From: Vitis vinifera
Taxonomy: Eukaryota; Streptophyta; Magnoliopsida; Vitales; Vitaceae
Assembly (NCBI RefSeq): GCF_030704535.1
Contig: NC_081817.1
Coordinates: forward strand, 4,597,501 to 4,661,500
Direction: 5' to 3'
Length of the DNA stretch: 64,000 bases
Part shown: piece by piece, positions 1-11,436 of the stretch
Layout: each line of letters opens with the position of its first letter
How positions within the stretch are numbered: the stretch's first letter is position 1
Notes under the pieces: generated by a model
The model's database searches: none
The model's input: the letters and a program-made list of their open reading frames with translations, nothing else
What the model was told of the DNA's origin: nothing
Translations under genes and position numbers: made by a program

Positions 1-46
1 TCCACTAGTCTGGATATCCCACAATTTCAAAGCAAAGACTCTTGGT

Positions 47-3000
47 ATGACTAGGAAAACAATGAGGAACCGAGGGTTTGAACCATGGACCTTTAGATCA
101 TGTTTAGGCTATCAACACTTTGTTATTAATGATGATAATCGTGATCAACGGAAGAAGGATGCCAAGAAAACCTCGACTGCAATTGTTGCCGAAATAACAA
201 CAAAGACTAATGTTGCTGAGAAAGCCTCTGCATTGGTAGCCGCTACTGATCATGGTGGTAAGTTTTTAAATACTTTTACACCTGTTATTAATAGTGCATG
301 GATAATTGATTTTGGTGCTACAGATCATATGACTTTTGATTCTAGACAAGTTTCACCCCTTAGACTTTCCTCACAAAAAATTGTTTCCACAACCAATGGT
401 AACACAACCCCAATCATTGAGGAAAGATCTTTAACTCTTACTGATACTTTAAATTTGGATTGTTTTAGTTGTTTCATCTTTAGATTACAATCTTTTGTCA
501 ATTTCTCAAATCACTGCAGCCTTATCTTGTATTGTCATTTTTTGGCCTGAATTTTGTGTGATTAAGGACATCCAAACAAGACAGACGATTGGTTGTGGTA
601 TTAAGCGGGGAAAACTCTATTACTTGGACTTGCAGTCAAAGGATTCAAATAAGTTGCAACAAGCCTTGATGGCAGATGGATCTGAGGGGGAGAAGAAAAA
701 GTCTGAAATTTGGTTGTGGCATCGACGTCTAGGACATGCTTCCTTTGGTTATTTAAAAAAATTGTTTCCTAATTTGTTTGCAAAGAGTGATATTTCTGGT
801 TTCCGTTGTGATATTTGTGAATTGGCTAAAATCCATCGTGCTTCGTTTCCGTTAATTTTGAATAAAAGTTCGTTTCCTTTTATGGTTATACATTCTGATG
901 TTTGGGGCCCATCCAAAATCCCAACTTTGAGTGGCTCACGTTGGTTTGTTACTTTTATTGATGATTGTACCAGAATGACATGGTTATGCTTGATGAAGAC
1001 CAAAGATGAAGTGAACTTGTTGTTTCAAAAATTTCATAAAATGATTGAAACTCAGTACAATGCAAAGGTTCGGGTTCTACGTAGTGATAATGATGGAGAA
1101 TATCAAAGTTCTGATCTTCAAAAGTATTTGGAAGGACATGACATCATTCATCAGACTACTTGTTCCAATACACCACAGCAAAATGGAGTCGCTGAACGAA
1201 AAAATCGGCACTTGTTAGAGGTTGTTCGTGCTTCCTTGATAGTAGCAAAAACACCGATATCTTATTGGGGAGAAGCAATCACATCTGCCGCATACTTGAT
1301 CAATCGGGTACTTTCTATCTCAATTAACTTTCAAACACCTCTTCAAGCTCTTACTAATGCTGTAGTTGCCCCAACCGTCCCAAATCTACCTCCTCGTGTT
1401 TTTGGTTGCGTGGCATTTGTGCATCTACACAAGCACCAACGTACCAAGTTAACTTCCCATGCATTGCAATGTGTGTTTGTTGGTTATGCATTGCACAAAA
1501 AGGGATATCGATGTTACCATCCTCCAACTCGACAAATGTATATTACAATGGATGTGGTGTTTCATGAAGATTCGATGTATTTTTCATCTGAGTCTGAACT
1601 TCAGGGAGAGTACCATAAGGAAATTCAGACTCTCGATTATGATTATCATATCTCTCAGAAAGATGAATCTAAACAATCTGAACTAGTGAACCAGGAAGCG
1701 GGTGAGTTGGATATGAGTAGTCAACAATTTGGGTCCGAAGATGTCTTCATTGAAATACCAAATCAATCGTCGTCTGTTGAGGGTGTTCTTAATTTGGAAC
1801 TTGATCCATTCATGAAACGATTACCACACTGTCATAATAGAGGTATTCCTAAACCCACATATGAACCTGAATTGTCTACCAAAGTCAAATATCCCATGAG
1901 CAACTATGTGTTTAACCATCGTTTGTCTAAATCAAATAAGTCATTTGTAAATCAATTATCTACTATAGCTATTCCTAACAGTGTGCAGGAAGCCTTAACT
2001 GATCCAAGATGGAAAGCAGCCATGAATGAAGAGATGAAATCATTGCAGAAGAATGAAACATGGGAACTCGTAGAATGTCCACCAGGAAAGAAGCCAGTTG
2101 GGTGTCGTTGGATCTATATTGTGAAGTACAAGGCAGATGGTAGTATTGAACGATTTAAAGCAAGACTGGTAGCAAAAGGGTACACTCAAACTTATGGAAT
2201 TGACTAGACAGAGACATTTGCACCTGTAGCTAAGATCAACACAGTTCGAGTATTACTGTCTTTAGCTGCAAACCTAGATTGGCCATTACAACAATTCGAT
2301 GTGAAAAATGCCTTTCTACATGGTGAGTTATCTGAAGAAGTATATATGGATCTTCCACTAGGATGCATGGTGCCAGAAAAGCAATGTCAGAAGGTGTGCA
2401 AATTGAAGAAGTCATTGTATGGGTTGAAGCAATCCCCGAGAGCATGGTTTGGAAGGTTCACAAAGTCAATGAGAGCTTTTGGCTATCGTTAAAGTAATTC
2501 AGATCACACTTTGTTCCTGAAAAAGCAACATGGTAAGATTACGACACTCATCGTATATGTGGATGACATGGTAGTTACAAGAAATGATCCTGAAGAAAGA
2601 AAAGATCTGCAAAATTATCTATCTAGAGAATTTGAAATGAAAGATCTAGGTCCTTTGAAATACTTTCTTGGGATTGAAGTTTCTCGATCAAGTGAAGGAA
2701 TTTTTCTGTCTCAAGGAAAGTATGCTTTAGATCTTTTATAGGATACTAGAATGTCGGGATGTCAACCTGTTAATACACCAATAGAAGAAGGTTTGAAATT
2801 GTGTGTTGAGCCTAATCAAGTATCAACCGATAAAGGAATATACCAGAGACTTGTGGGGAGATTAATGTACTTAGCTCATACAAGACCAGATCTTGCTTAT
2901 GCATTGAGTGTAGTGAGTCAATACATGCATAATCCTGGAGAGCAACATATGAATGCAGTCATGCGTATTTTGAGGTATTTGAAGAATGCTCCTGGGAAGG

Positions 3001-3515
3001 GAATTTTGTTCGCTAAAAATGTTGATCATCAGAGTATAGAAGTATATACTGATGCTGATTGGGCCGATGCAGTGGATGATAGACGATCTACATCTGGTTA
3101 CTTTACTTTTGTAGGTGGTAATCTTGTGACATGGAAAAGTAAGAAGCAGAATGTTGTCGCTCGTTCAAGTGCAGAAGCGGAATTTAGAGGTATGACTCTA
3201 AGACTTTGTGAGGCATTATGGTTAAGACTCCTCTTACAGGATTTAGGTTACCTATCTAGGCAACCAATTCGATTGTTTTGTGACAATAAAGCCGCATGTG
3301 ACATTGCTCATAATCCAGTACAACATGATCGTACAAAGCATGTCGAGGTGGATAGATTTTTCATTAAGGAAAAGTTGGATGATAAGATTGTGGAATTGCC
3401 TAAGATTCGATCAGAAGATCAATTGTCAGATATCCTTACCAAAGCTGTCTCAAGTCAAGTGTTCTCAAAATTTTTAGACAAGTTGGACATGTGTGACATC
3501 TATGCACCAACTTGA
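47..3515 (+). pseudogene. copia pol polyprotein, interrupted by stops and a frameshift
   Basis: In life this polyprotein supplies protease, integrase, reverse transcriptase and RNase H for copy-and-paste transposition. Near 300-345 the protease site reads DFGATDHMT where DSGATDHMT is usual, so the catalytic serine position is lost. The integrase follows in another frame: GAG-pre-integrase HRRLGHAS near 720-745, then catalytic segments HSDVWGP (about 890), SDNDGEY (about 1085) and NGVAERKN (about 1185). The reverse transcriptase has its YVDD box at 2556-2567, and RNase H-like motifs (YTDADWAD, SSAEAEF, DNKAA) span about 3045-3300. In-frame stops TAG 2205-2207, TAA 2490-2492 and TAG 2739-2741 cut the reverse transcriptase, and the protease and integrase frames are out of register around 495-550. 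It cannot act autonomously. The family call is firm; the lineage within copia is not assigned. Confidence 0.92.
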
Positions 3516-3522
3516 GGGAGAA

Positions 3523-3738
3523 TGTTGAGATATTAGGAATGTTTAAATATTAGGAAAGTTGAGATATTATGAATATTTAGATATTATGAATATTGAGATA
3601 TTAGGATATTAGTTGTTATTTCCTTATATCATTCTTTCCTTGTATCATTCTTTCCCATTCTTAGAAAGGTGATTACCCTCTATATATACTCTGTACATGA
3701 ACGAATGAAAGTATGAATGAAAAAACTATCATTTATCA
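3523..3738 (+). repeat. 3' LTR of the copia element
   Basis: It begins TGTTGAGATATTAG directly after the purine tract that follows the RNase H stop and is rich in short ATATTAG repeats. A TATATATACTC stretch near 3680-3691 could be a promoter element, and the end was placed at ATTTATCA. About 216 bp, short but normal for copia. The left LTR is outside the window, so the exact end is inferred from the TG...CA rule only. Confidence 0.65.
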
Positions 3739-4809
3739 ATTTGAAGCCATCATGCTACAAAGAAATGGTGTTATTTCTGATGAAGGCTTCCAAGCTCTGT
3801 ACTCAAAGTTACTTGGAAATTTGTAAATTAGATAAAGGCTCTCAACTTGGTTTTAGTTATGCATTTTCTGTAAACAATTTGAACAGATAAGAAGTTGTGA
3901 TTAGGGCCTTGATGGAATTAAGCTATAAAATCATGTTTTGTAATTAATAGAATGATGAAATTTGAATTATTTGTTGAGTCTAAGCAAAATTTCAATTTTT
4001 GATACCATTTTGCATTCATGCTTTTAAAACAATTTGTTTGTGTTATGGTCTTGAACTTTTAGTTTTTTTAAAAAAATTGTTTTGCAGATAATTTTTCCTT
4101 CACCTAATGAAGATGAACTTATTATCTTGCAAAATGCTTTGTTTGGAAAGATGGGTTTCATCCAATTCAATGGGACAATATTGGAATAAATTGCTTAATA
4201 GAATCTATTTCAAATGCTAAAACCAGCAATCTTAGTTTTACTAGAGAGGGGTAGAAAATTCATCAACTAGCTATGTTGGAAAGAATGACCCTTTTTCATG
4301 AAAAATGAAATATGTTTCTAACAATGGTATATTTAATTATGTACTCTTATTGTAAAAAAAATGAAAAATCCTATAAACATAAAGTCATAACACCACCTAT
4401 AACAGGTCCTCTATTTAATGCACATAAATTGTCAATCTTTATAAGTAAAATGAATAAATGAAAATTGCCAATGAACTGCATTAATTAATAACTATATAAG
4501 ATCTATAGTAGTCTTGTTATAGAAGTAATATAACCTATAAAAAAGAGCCAACTATATAAGTATAACATGTTACAAAGGTAGGGGCATTGCATGATATTAC
4601 AAAAAAAATGCCTTCCATGTTGCCCAAAAAGTACAAGCATTCAACATAAACAATACCCTTCCCTAAAGAGTGTCATTCCCATGCAATCCAACATTTATAC
4701 ACATTCATAAAAAAAAATTAAAAAAATAGAAACCTAAAATCTATCCCACAAAATGAACAAAAATTTGTCTTCCTAATATGTTTGATCATATTACTTTCTA
4801 ATGCCTAAG
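3739..4809. other. AT-rich spacer with two possible exon scraps
   Basis: No recognisable gene. Directly after the LTR an open stretch of about 26 codons (about 3742-3826, + strand, ending TAA) looks protein-like but matches nothing I know. At about 4075-4087 there is a good splice acceptor (TTGTTTTGCAG) followed by an open stretch to about 4188 with an acidic, aliphatic composition. These may be the 3' end of a host gene into which the copia element inserted. The rest is low-complexity AT-rich sequence. Confidence 0.3.
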
Positions 4810-7800
4810 GCTGCACTTGATTTTTGAGTTCCATGTTCCATCTTTACCTCATTTGGATCTCTCCTTGATATGGATGTTCTACACTTCATCACTAAATAAG
4901 TCTTCTTCATTTTACACGCATTCTTACTTGGTTCATCGAGTTCTCTTCTTCTTAGTGTTTTCAACCTACCAGGTTGTTTGTGACTTGGAGGATATATTGT
5001 AGGTAGTCCCTATTTTAATCGCATATCAGGTCCATCTATTGGCTTCAAAAAATGTCCATAAGCCTTTTTATATGTTGCCACATGATAGCATGAATGCATA
5101 AAATTTTATGAATCCAATATAGTTGAGAATGCATGTAGACAAAGGATACCAATTAAGTCCCATCTTCCACATTTGCATGTTTGATTGCCAAGATTGACAA
5201 TATATCTATCATCATGCATGCAATTGATTTCAAACTTTAATTCACCAGCCCAAGTAGGTATGTAACTTGTTGCCTCAACCTTATTTTTCTCCAAAATCTT
5301 ATGGGTATTCGAGTATAATAATCTTTCGTACTTACTCATGTAAGTCTTCCTTGCATTCATCTTTTTAATCAGATATATGGTTATGTCCTCTAGCATACTT
5401 AATATTGGTTTTTGTCTTGCTTCAACAAGAGTTGCATTAAATGACTTACATAAATTGTTGAGTAACATATCACACTTAAATGATGTATCGAAATGAGATC
5501 TTGACCAATAAATTGTTGGCTTGGAGGTTAACCAATTATAAGCATTTCTATCTTTTTCTTTCATCCACTTCATATGTCTATTAAAAGTAAACATAATAAA
5601 AGCAGTGGCTGCTTTCTATACTCTATTTTTCAATGTTAGTCCTTTGAAATTTTGCTTAAAATTGTTATACAAGTGACTCAAGCAATGTTTATGCTCAAAG
5701 TTTGACAACAATTCCTCAATAGCAAGCACCAACCTCTACAAACACACACACATACTTCAATTTTTTAAGAAAAGAATATAAACCAATAAATGAAAGAATA
5801 GCACACAAAAATGAAAAGTAACAATAGTGGCAACTGTTATAAGAATTAAATCCTCAAAAGTATAATAAACAAATGCTTTAAGTAGATGAATGGATAGTAA
5901 AAGTAAATTCGATATGGATAGTAGAAGTAAACAAAAGCTTTATACAACTTGTTGTAGAAACTATGAACTACACTAAAAAAATGGTGAATGTACAATAAAA
6001 GTAAATTAAAAAACATCCACAAACCTAGATAAGAATCTAAAACAAAAAATTTTATATCTCTTGATTGTAACTTAATCTACTATTTATTCATACAAATTTA
6101 ACCCCTAAAATTAGAACTATATATTAAATGTATCCCAGAATAATAACTAAAATTTATATGACTAACAATTCCAAGACCCTAAAGTAGCATCAATGTTTCA
6201 AGCAATCATTCAATAACATAAATCCAAACCGTAAAGTACTAAATTGTAAAATGTAGAGTGACATCATCATATTTAGCATCAATGTATCAATGAATCATTC
6301 AGTACATATAAGATTTAACACATTTAAGGACCAACCCAATATAATAATAATCTATGCATAGAGTTGGGCATAAAAAATAGACTTTAAAAAATACATAATA
6401 TTAAATAGTATATGATCAAGACTTAAGTTTATAATTTTATACCTTTTGTTTATCACTAATAAAAGCCCAAGCCTCAGAATTGTTGATGCAGGGGTCTTGA
6501 ATCAAAAACTCCAAAAATCAAAACCAACTATCTTTTGACTCCACCTCTATGACAACATAACATATGATAAAGATTTGGTTATTTAAGTCAATGCCAACAA
6601 TTGTCAATAATTGTCTAGAGTGTAAGCCTTTAATAGGGCACCCATCAAGACCAAACATTGGCCTATACCCAGATAAAAACCCTCTTTTGCATGCATCGAA
6701 GCATATATTTATCATTTGAAAAACAACCTTGTCTTCAACTAATTCTATTTTCATAATCACTGTAGATCTTAGATTTGTTCTTTTCATCTCAACACAATAG
6801 TCTTGAAGCTTAGCATATTGGTTAATATATGTTCTTTGAATTTGTTTGAGTGCTTTCTTCTTTGTTGTATATGCTTGACTAGGAGATACCTCACATGCAA
6901 GTGAATTCCTCACTATGTTGATGAATGCTCCAATACATAACTTTGAGTTGTTTCTAAAGTGGTTGACATAATTGTTACGCAAGTACCTTGACATGTGATT
7001 GTCTTTTTTAAATACCCTACCACAAGTATGCTATGAATTATAAGTCATCACTTGAAATGTCTTTCCACCCCTCATTTGAGTTGCATCACAAGTCATTACT
7101 TTGTCCTTCTCATTCTTAATGAACTTCATATTTTTACCATTCTTTATGACATATTCCCTCACTGCAGATCTGAATTTAGTTGTACTTGTGAAGAGTAGCC
7201 CTACACTAAAGTTAAGATTTGCTATGTCTGTATCACCCACAAATTAAGGATATCGAGGCTTATTTCTATTAATTTTTTTTTTCATTATCACTGCCTAAAC
7301 TCCTCACATCATCATCACAAAGGTTTTTCTCATCCTCCACATCATTCATTGCTATGTTTTCCTTTTCAACTTCATTCTTTTTATCTTCTTTTCCTCTTAT
7401 CCCAACCCACCATTCATTATCATCCACATAATTATCATACAAATCGTCATCATCACCAACCAGATATTCATCATCAATAAAGTCATTGTCGCTAGATGAA
7501 TCTCTTCCAACCTCTTCATAATTTGATCTACCTTTATCTTCATATTGAGGTGTTTGATCTACATTGGGTTCTAGTTATACATTAGTCCTAGAGTCTTCAA
7601 CTTCACACACACTTTCACCAAGCTAACTGCAAACATTTGAAGACCCAATTTGGCCTCGAGCAATATGTAAAACCTTTATGTGCTTGACAAGCACCTCTAC
7701 TTCCTTATCCTTTAACAATGAGCTGCATATTTCTAAGACAGTTTGATTTGTTAAGCACCATACTAATTCTCCATTTTTATTAGTATAGTAATCCCTCATG

Positions 7801-8006
7801 CAGTCTTTATATCCTAATCAAAAGAGTATATAATCTAGTTCAATAAAAGACATTACATTTTTGTCACAATTATCAACATAATCCACTTTTCCACCCATAT
7901 AATCATTAATTTTTGCTATAGGTTCTATGTTGCACTTAAACCTCTCTCCATAATGTAGTTTGATAGCCAAATAGTCGGATTGGTGATCTACAAACATATG
8001 ATACAT
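4810..8006 (-). pseudogene. MuDR/MULE transposase, decayed, with one identifiable intron
   Basis: A DDE transposase of the Mutator superfamily, read on the - strand from about 8006 down. Order: a plant MULE N-terminal segment (YMGGKVDYVD, about 7885-7915); an Asp/Glu-rich linker (about 7270-7560); the MuDR DNA-binding segment (YVIKNGKNMKF, 7031-7240); the transposase core with first Asp in FGLDGCPIKG (about 6630) and second in ISDKQK (just above 6443); a C-terminal region around KCDMLLNN (about 5460); a SWIM zinc finger, CxC...CxH, in CKCGRWD...CLHA (about 5130-5180); and a frame-broken Pro-rich tail to about 4810. An intron at 5736-6442 has donor AAG/GTATAA and acceptor TTTGTAG and joins the two core halves in frame. 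In-frame stops lie after TYNS (about 7029), within DSWF (about 6518) and in NRV-KAA (about 5617), and the N-terminal piece is in another frame. No terminal inverted repeats were found by eye. Confidence 0.88.
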
Positions 8007-8602
8007 AGTTCATATTAGATATATCGATAGATGCAAGGTTGATGACAAGGAAAAAAATAAAAAAATGTCACAAGAAATTAAAGATAAACACCTATAAAAG
8101 GAAATTTCTTTTCCATGAAAAGGAAACCTTAAACAATGAAATTTACTTTATTTCACAAAATTTCTCAATTATGAAAAGGAAACTATAACCCTAAACACCT
8201 AAAATTTATTTTTCCTAGATTTTCTCAGTTATCAAAACGAAACCCTAATCCTAAACCTTGAAACACTCAAAATTTATTCTTTTTATCAATATTTTTCTTA
8301 GCCATAAAAGAAAAAAACATAAGTAAAATATTGCCAAAAAAAAATTATTGTTAAAATCTATCTTCACTTTGGGTGATTCAAATTACAAATCTACGCTCAC
8401 TTATTAAGTCCAGTCCACCACATATGACATTTTTGTCTAATCAAACTAACACTGTCCAACAGATAAAATTTTATTATTTGAATTTTCTGGCTCAATTCTA
8501 CTTGCTCCGTGTCTTTCTAAATTCATGTCATTAGTAAAGTTTAATATGAGTTTACCGGGTAAGAAAGGGTTTTAAGTAAAATAAAGCAAAATTAGTAAGA
8601 AT
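8007..8602. other. MULE flank and presumed FAS1-gene promoter
   Basis: AT-rich sequence with no coding signal. The left half should hold the 5' end of the MULE; the right half, up to the leader at about 8600, should hold the promoter of the FAS1 gene. No convincing TATA box or MULE terminal repeat was recognised. Confidence 0.3.
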
Positions 8603-8785
8603 ATGCAGGAAACGCATGCCCTAACCCCCTTTCTCTTCCCCCCTTCAGTGGGTAGAGTGCAATCTCTCAGGAACAAGAATTTTTCTGAATCAGAATTCCA
8701 GAAGTGCTCGCATAGAGTTTTTGCAGAGGAGATCGAGATGGAGGCGCCAATCTCTGTAGTCGAATCCGTGTTTCGACTCTTTTGA
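8603..8785 (+). other. Upstream ORF in the presumed FAS1 leader (60 codons)
   Basis: ATG at 8603 opens 60 codons ending TGA at 8783-8785, 81 bp before the FAS1 start codon. If transcription begins upstream of 8600 this uORF would be met first and would reduce translation of the main frame. The peptide resembles nothing known. It is a regulatory candidate, not a supported protein gene. Confidence 0.3.
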
Positions 8786-8866
8786 TGGAACTCAGATTTC
8801 GAGTTGAGCTTGAGGAATTTGCAGAGCGATTGCTGATTTGTTTTAGTTGCTAATGAGAAAGTTGCA

Positions 8867-9448
8867 ATGAGGAGAGGCTGGTGTATGAAGGATTCAATCG
8901 CTTTTGTTTGTGTAATGGTCACCGTTTGTAGCCTTATGGTTGTGATCGTGACAATGCTGAGACTCCCCGAGGTCTCAACAAGGCAAAACAGCGCAATCAG
9001 AGAGGGGTTCAATGACGAGAGCATAGGAAAGTTCGGGGAGATGATGCTTGAAATGTTGCCACAAGATCTGGCTTTCACGATCTTCGTCCCTTCAGAAAAA
9101 GCTTTCCAACGGGATTTGAGGCTACAAGTGAATCGGAGTCTGGCGGCAGAGCAGATGAACGATACCTACGCCGTGCTTTCTCGTGTACTTGGTTTCTCGG
9201 CCGTTCCCCGGCCGCTGTATTCCAAAACGATGCTCTTTGGAAAAGAAATGTGTTTTGATTCATTGTCTGGATTTGAATTGTGCATTTGGAAAGAGTCCGA
9301 TGGAGCGATTATAGTGAATAGAGTTCGATCGGCACGGATGGATATGCGGAAGGGGGAGATTGTGGTTCATATTATGGATGGAGTGATCATGGACTTCGAA
9401 TTTGAGCAATCATTTCAGCTTGATTATAGTGAAGAGGAAGAGCACTGA
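8867..9448 (+). CDS. FAS1 (fasciclin-like) domain protein, single exon
   Basis: 193 codons. FAS1 domains act in adhesion at the cell surface or in the cell wall. Residues 11-31 form one hydrophobic segment (signal anchor or transmembrane helix) after a basic N-terminus. The FAS1 fold follows: the H1 box is FTIFVPSEKAF at residues 70-80 and the H2 box is EIVVHIMDGVIM at about 164-175. NRS (89-91) and NDT (98-100) are possible N-glycosylation sites, and the C-terminus is acidic. One domain and about 190 residues fit the small plant FAS1 proteins rather than classical fasciclin-like arabinogalactan proteins, since no Pro/Ala-rich region or GPI signal is visible. The ATG at 8867 was chosen; a second in-frame ATG at 8885 would still keep the hydrophobic segment. 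The reading frame is intact. The exact substrate or ligand is unknown. Confidence 0.82.
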   Translation: MRRGWCMKDSIAFVCVMVTVCSLMVVIVTMLRLPEVSTRQNSAIREGFNDESIGKFGEMMLEMLPQDLAFTIFVPSEKAFQRDLRLQVNRSLAAEQMNDTYAVLSRVLGFSAVPRPLYSKTMLFGKEMCFDSLSGFELCIWKESDGAIIVNRVRSARMDMRKGEIVVHIMDGVIMDFEFEQSFQLDYSEEEEH

Positions 9449-9753
9449 GCGGAACTCAGCTCTCTTGATTTCAGACGCATCCCTCCTTTGTACCTCTCAC
9501 TTCACTCTTCATGCTATTCCCTTCTGCTTTTTCATCTTCCTGGAACGGAAAACCATAATCCAAATTTGAATTCAATAAGATGAGATGAATGATGCAGATT
9601 CTGTGGAAACATCAAAATAGATCTATATGTAATTACATTGAATGAAAATTAACATTTGTGGCTATGGAAGGATACCAATATTCACATTGCAATACTATAT
9701 ATGTATATAGTTCTTGATTATGTTTCTCCTAGCTGAATCACTTCAACTCCTCT
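9449..9753 (+). other. FAS1 3' flank up to the Athila insertion
   Basis: Presumed 3' UTR and downstream sequence. A TTTCTCCTAG acceptor-like string sits just before 9734 and the sequence continues past the retrotransposon at 22674. The Athila insertion therefore split whatever transcript ran through here, about 305 bp after the FAS1 stop. No coding frame is convincing. Confidence 0.35.
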
Positions 9754-9758
9754 CTTGG
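9754..9758. repeat. Target-site duplication CTTGG (left copy, Athila)
   Basis: CTTGG directly abuts the TG of the left LTR and is repeated directly after the CA of the right LTR (22669-22673). A 5-bp duplication is the usual product of Ty3-type integrases and fixes both element boundaries. Confidence 0.95.
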
Positions 9759-11424
9759 TGATTCTCGCTTGACTTCCCAGCCGGATCTTTTAATCAAAAA
9801 CATTTATAAAACCTATGACCTTATACTGGCGTAGCAAAGCTACTATAGTATAGCAGTTCTAGGGTCGAACTCAGGGATGGGTTTTCACTCTACCAATGAT
9901 AGACTCTAAATTAGAAATTGATTCTGATGATTTCCTTTAGCACAAACTTGAAGTTTAAAAGAAAATAAAATTGTTTTGAAAGTGGTGATTTAAACTAAAC
10001 TCACATAGAACTACGTAAAAAGTGTAAGAAAGAAAGTCTCCCGGAGCTAAAGGTTGCTAGGTTCAAGTTCCAGATGCAAAGTGGAAAATTCCGGATTTTT
10101 CTCCTCGCATTGGGGATTTAACCTATAGTTATTTCCCGAACCGGTATAGGTTTGACAATGAAGTTTTAATCCATAAAAAGTCACTAGAGATGGTAGTCAA
10201 GGTCCATTAATGGCTTAAGACACTATGGGCTATCACCTTGAATCACTTTCCAATGGCTCGTACATGATAACTAATGGACTGATATGGATCTAGCAATAAG
10301 CATCCACAGAGACCTTAAGCTTACCATGTATTGGCCAGTCAAAGTGATTCGAAGGGATTTAAGGCAAAACCTTGGCTTTAAAAACCATTTATGGACTCCA
10401 ACTACCTGAATTTAATGCACGGAAACTTTCCACCTTTTAATCTGGACTTTTCACCTAGCTTCCTTTAATCCAAGAAACTGTTGTTTAGCCTCTCATCCTC
10501 TGGGAAAACATCCTCAGAGGGTGTTTGGCTTGCAAGAAAATAGAAAATAGAAGAGAGAAAATAAAAGCAAAAGAGATCTCTGTATTTCACTAAGTAACAA
10601 ATTTACAAAAGTTGGTCTCCTGGAGAAAGCTCCCCGAAAGATATCTTTTCAGTGATTACAAGAGAATTTATATAGAAAGGTAGTTTTACCCTTCCTTGGA
10701 TACTTCCTAGCTAAGGAATTACATGGTTGGTTGAATACAAGGAGAAAATGGAAATTTAAACACAAAAATATCAGAAGAAAAAAAGAGTCGGCAAAAATAT
10801 CCAATTTTCGCACGCTGAGTTCCAATTTCGCATGTTGGTTTGAGGTGTGCGAAATTTTCGCACAGTGGACTGAGGATTTCGCACCTTAAACAGTGGTGTG
10901 CGAAATTGTCCCTCAGCTTGATGCAGTTGTCTTCCGAAGTCCATATCTTCCTCATTTCAGCTCCAAATCATACGTGGTTTGAACCATTGGATTCTTGACT
11001 TTCTGAGCTTCAAAATGGTATATAGAATGTAAAGAATAGACTTCGGGAAGTACTCCAAAAGTGCACTAAAAGACTGCAGCTGTGTCCCCTGTTTTCATCC
11101 CCTGTTTTCTTCTTCTCCATTGTTTCTTCCTTGTAAACTTTGAACGATTAAGGCAAAGGATTATGAGGCTCCATAGCTTGATTTCTTCAAAAATCAAAGC
11201 TTCCAAAAGCTTTGCCATGAACTATAAATAGCTCTCCCTCATTCTTAAATTGCTTTGGTGGGCATAAAGCTATCAAAAAGCACCAAAACTTAACACAATT
11301 GTTAGAAATCTGATTGCAAGGGTCCCTAACATGTTAATCGAGTTAAAAGGTAATAATTACTACTCAAGAGTGTTTAAGAGAGCTAATTACAAGCTACAAA
11401 ATAGCATGTTTTGAGTAGTAATCA
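9759..11424 (-). repeat. 3' LTR of the Athila element (1666 bp)
   Basis: Starts TGATTCTCGC and ends AGTAGTAATCA on the + strand, matching 21017-22668 almost base for base. It keeps a TATA-like motif on the - strand, CTATATAAATT (10665-10675), that is missing from the other LTR. It contains the same GTGCGAAA/TTTCGCAC motifs (about 10805-10905) found as an array in the internal region. Confidence 0.95.
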
Positions 11425-11436
11425 CTCCCCCCAACC
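11425..11436 (-). other. Polypurine tract next to the 3' LTR
   Basis: Read on the - strand this is GGTTGGGGGGAG directly before the 3' LTR, the usual primer for plus-strand DNA synthesis. Near copies of the same purine string occur at 11765-11778 and 12435-12447 inside the 3' untranslated region. Confidence 0.8.

Larger units (their letters stand above)
1..3738 (+). mobile_element. Ty1/copia LTR retrotransposon, right part only
   Basis: The window opens inside a copia element; its 5' LTR, leader and most of gag lie to the left. The order read on the + strand is protease remnant, integrase, reverse transcriptase, RNase H, a purine-rich tract (GAGGGAGAA, about 3514-3522) and a 3' LTR. Integrase before reverse transcriptase is diagnostic of Ty1/copia rather than Ty3. 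The left boundary is the window edge; the right boundary, the CA at 3737-3738, is approximate because the partner LTR and the target duplication cannot be seen. Confidence 0.9.
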
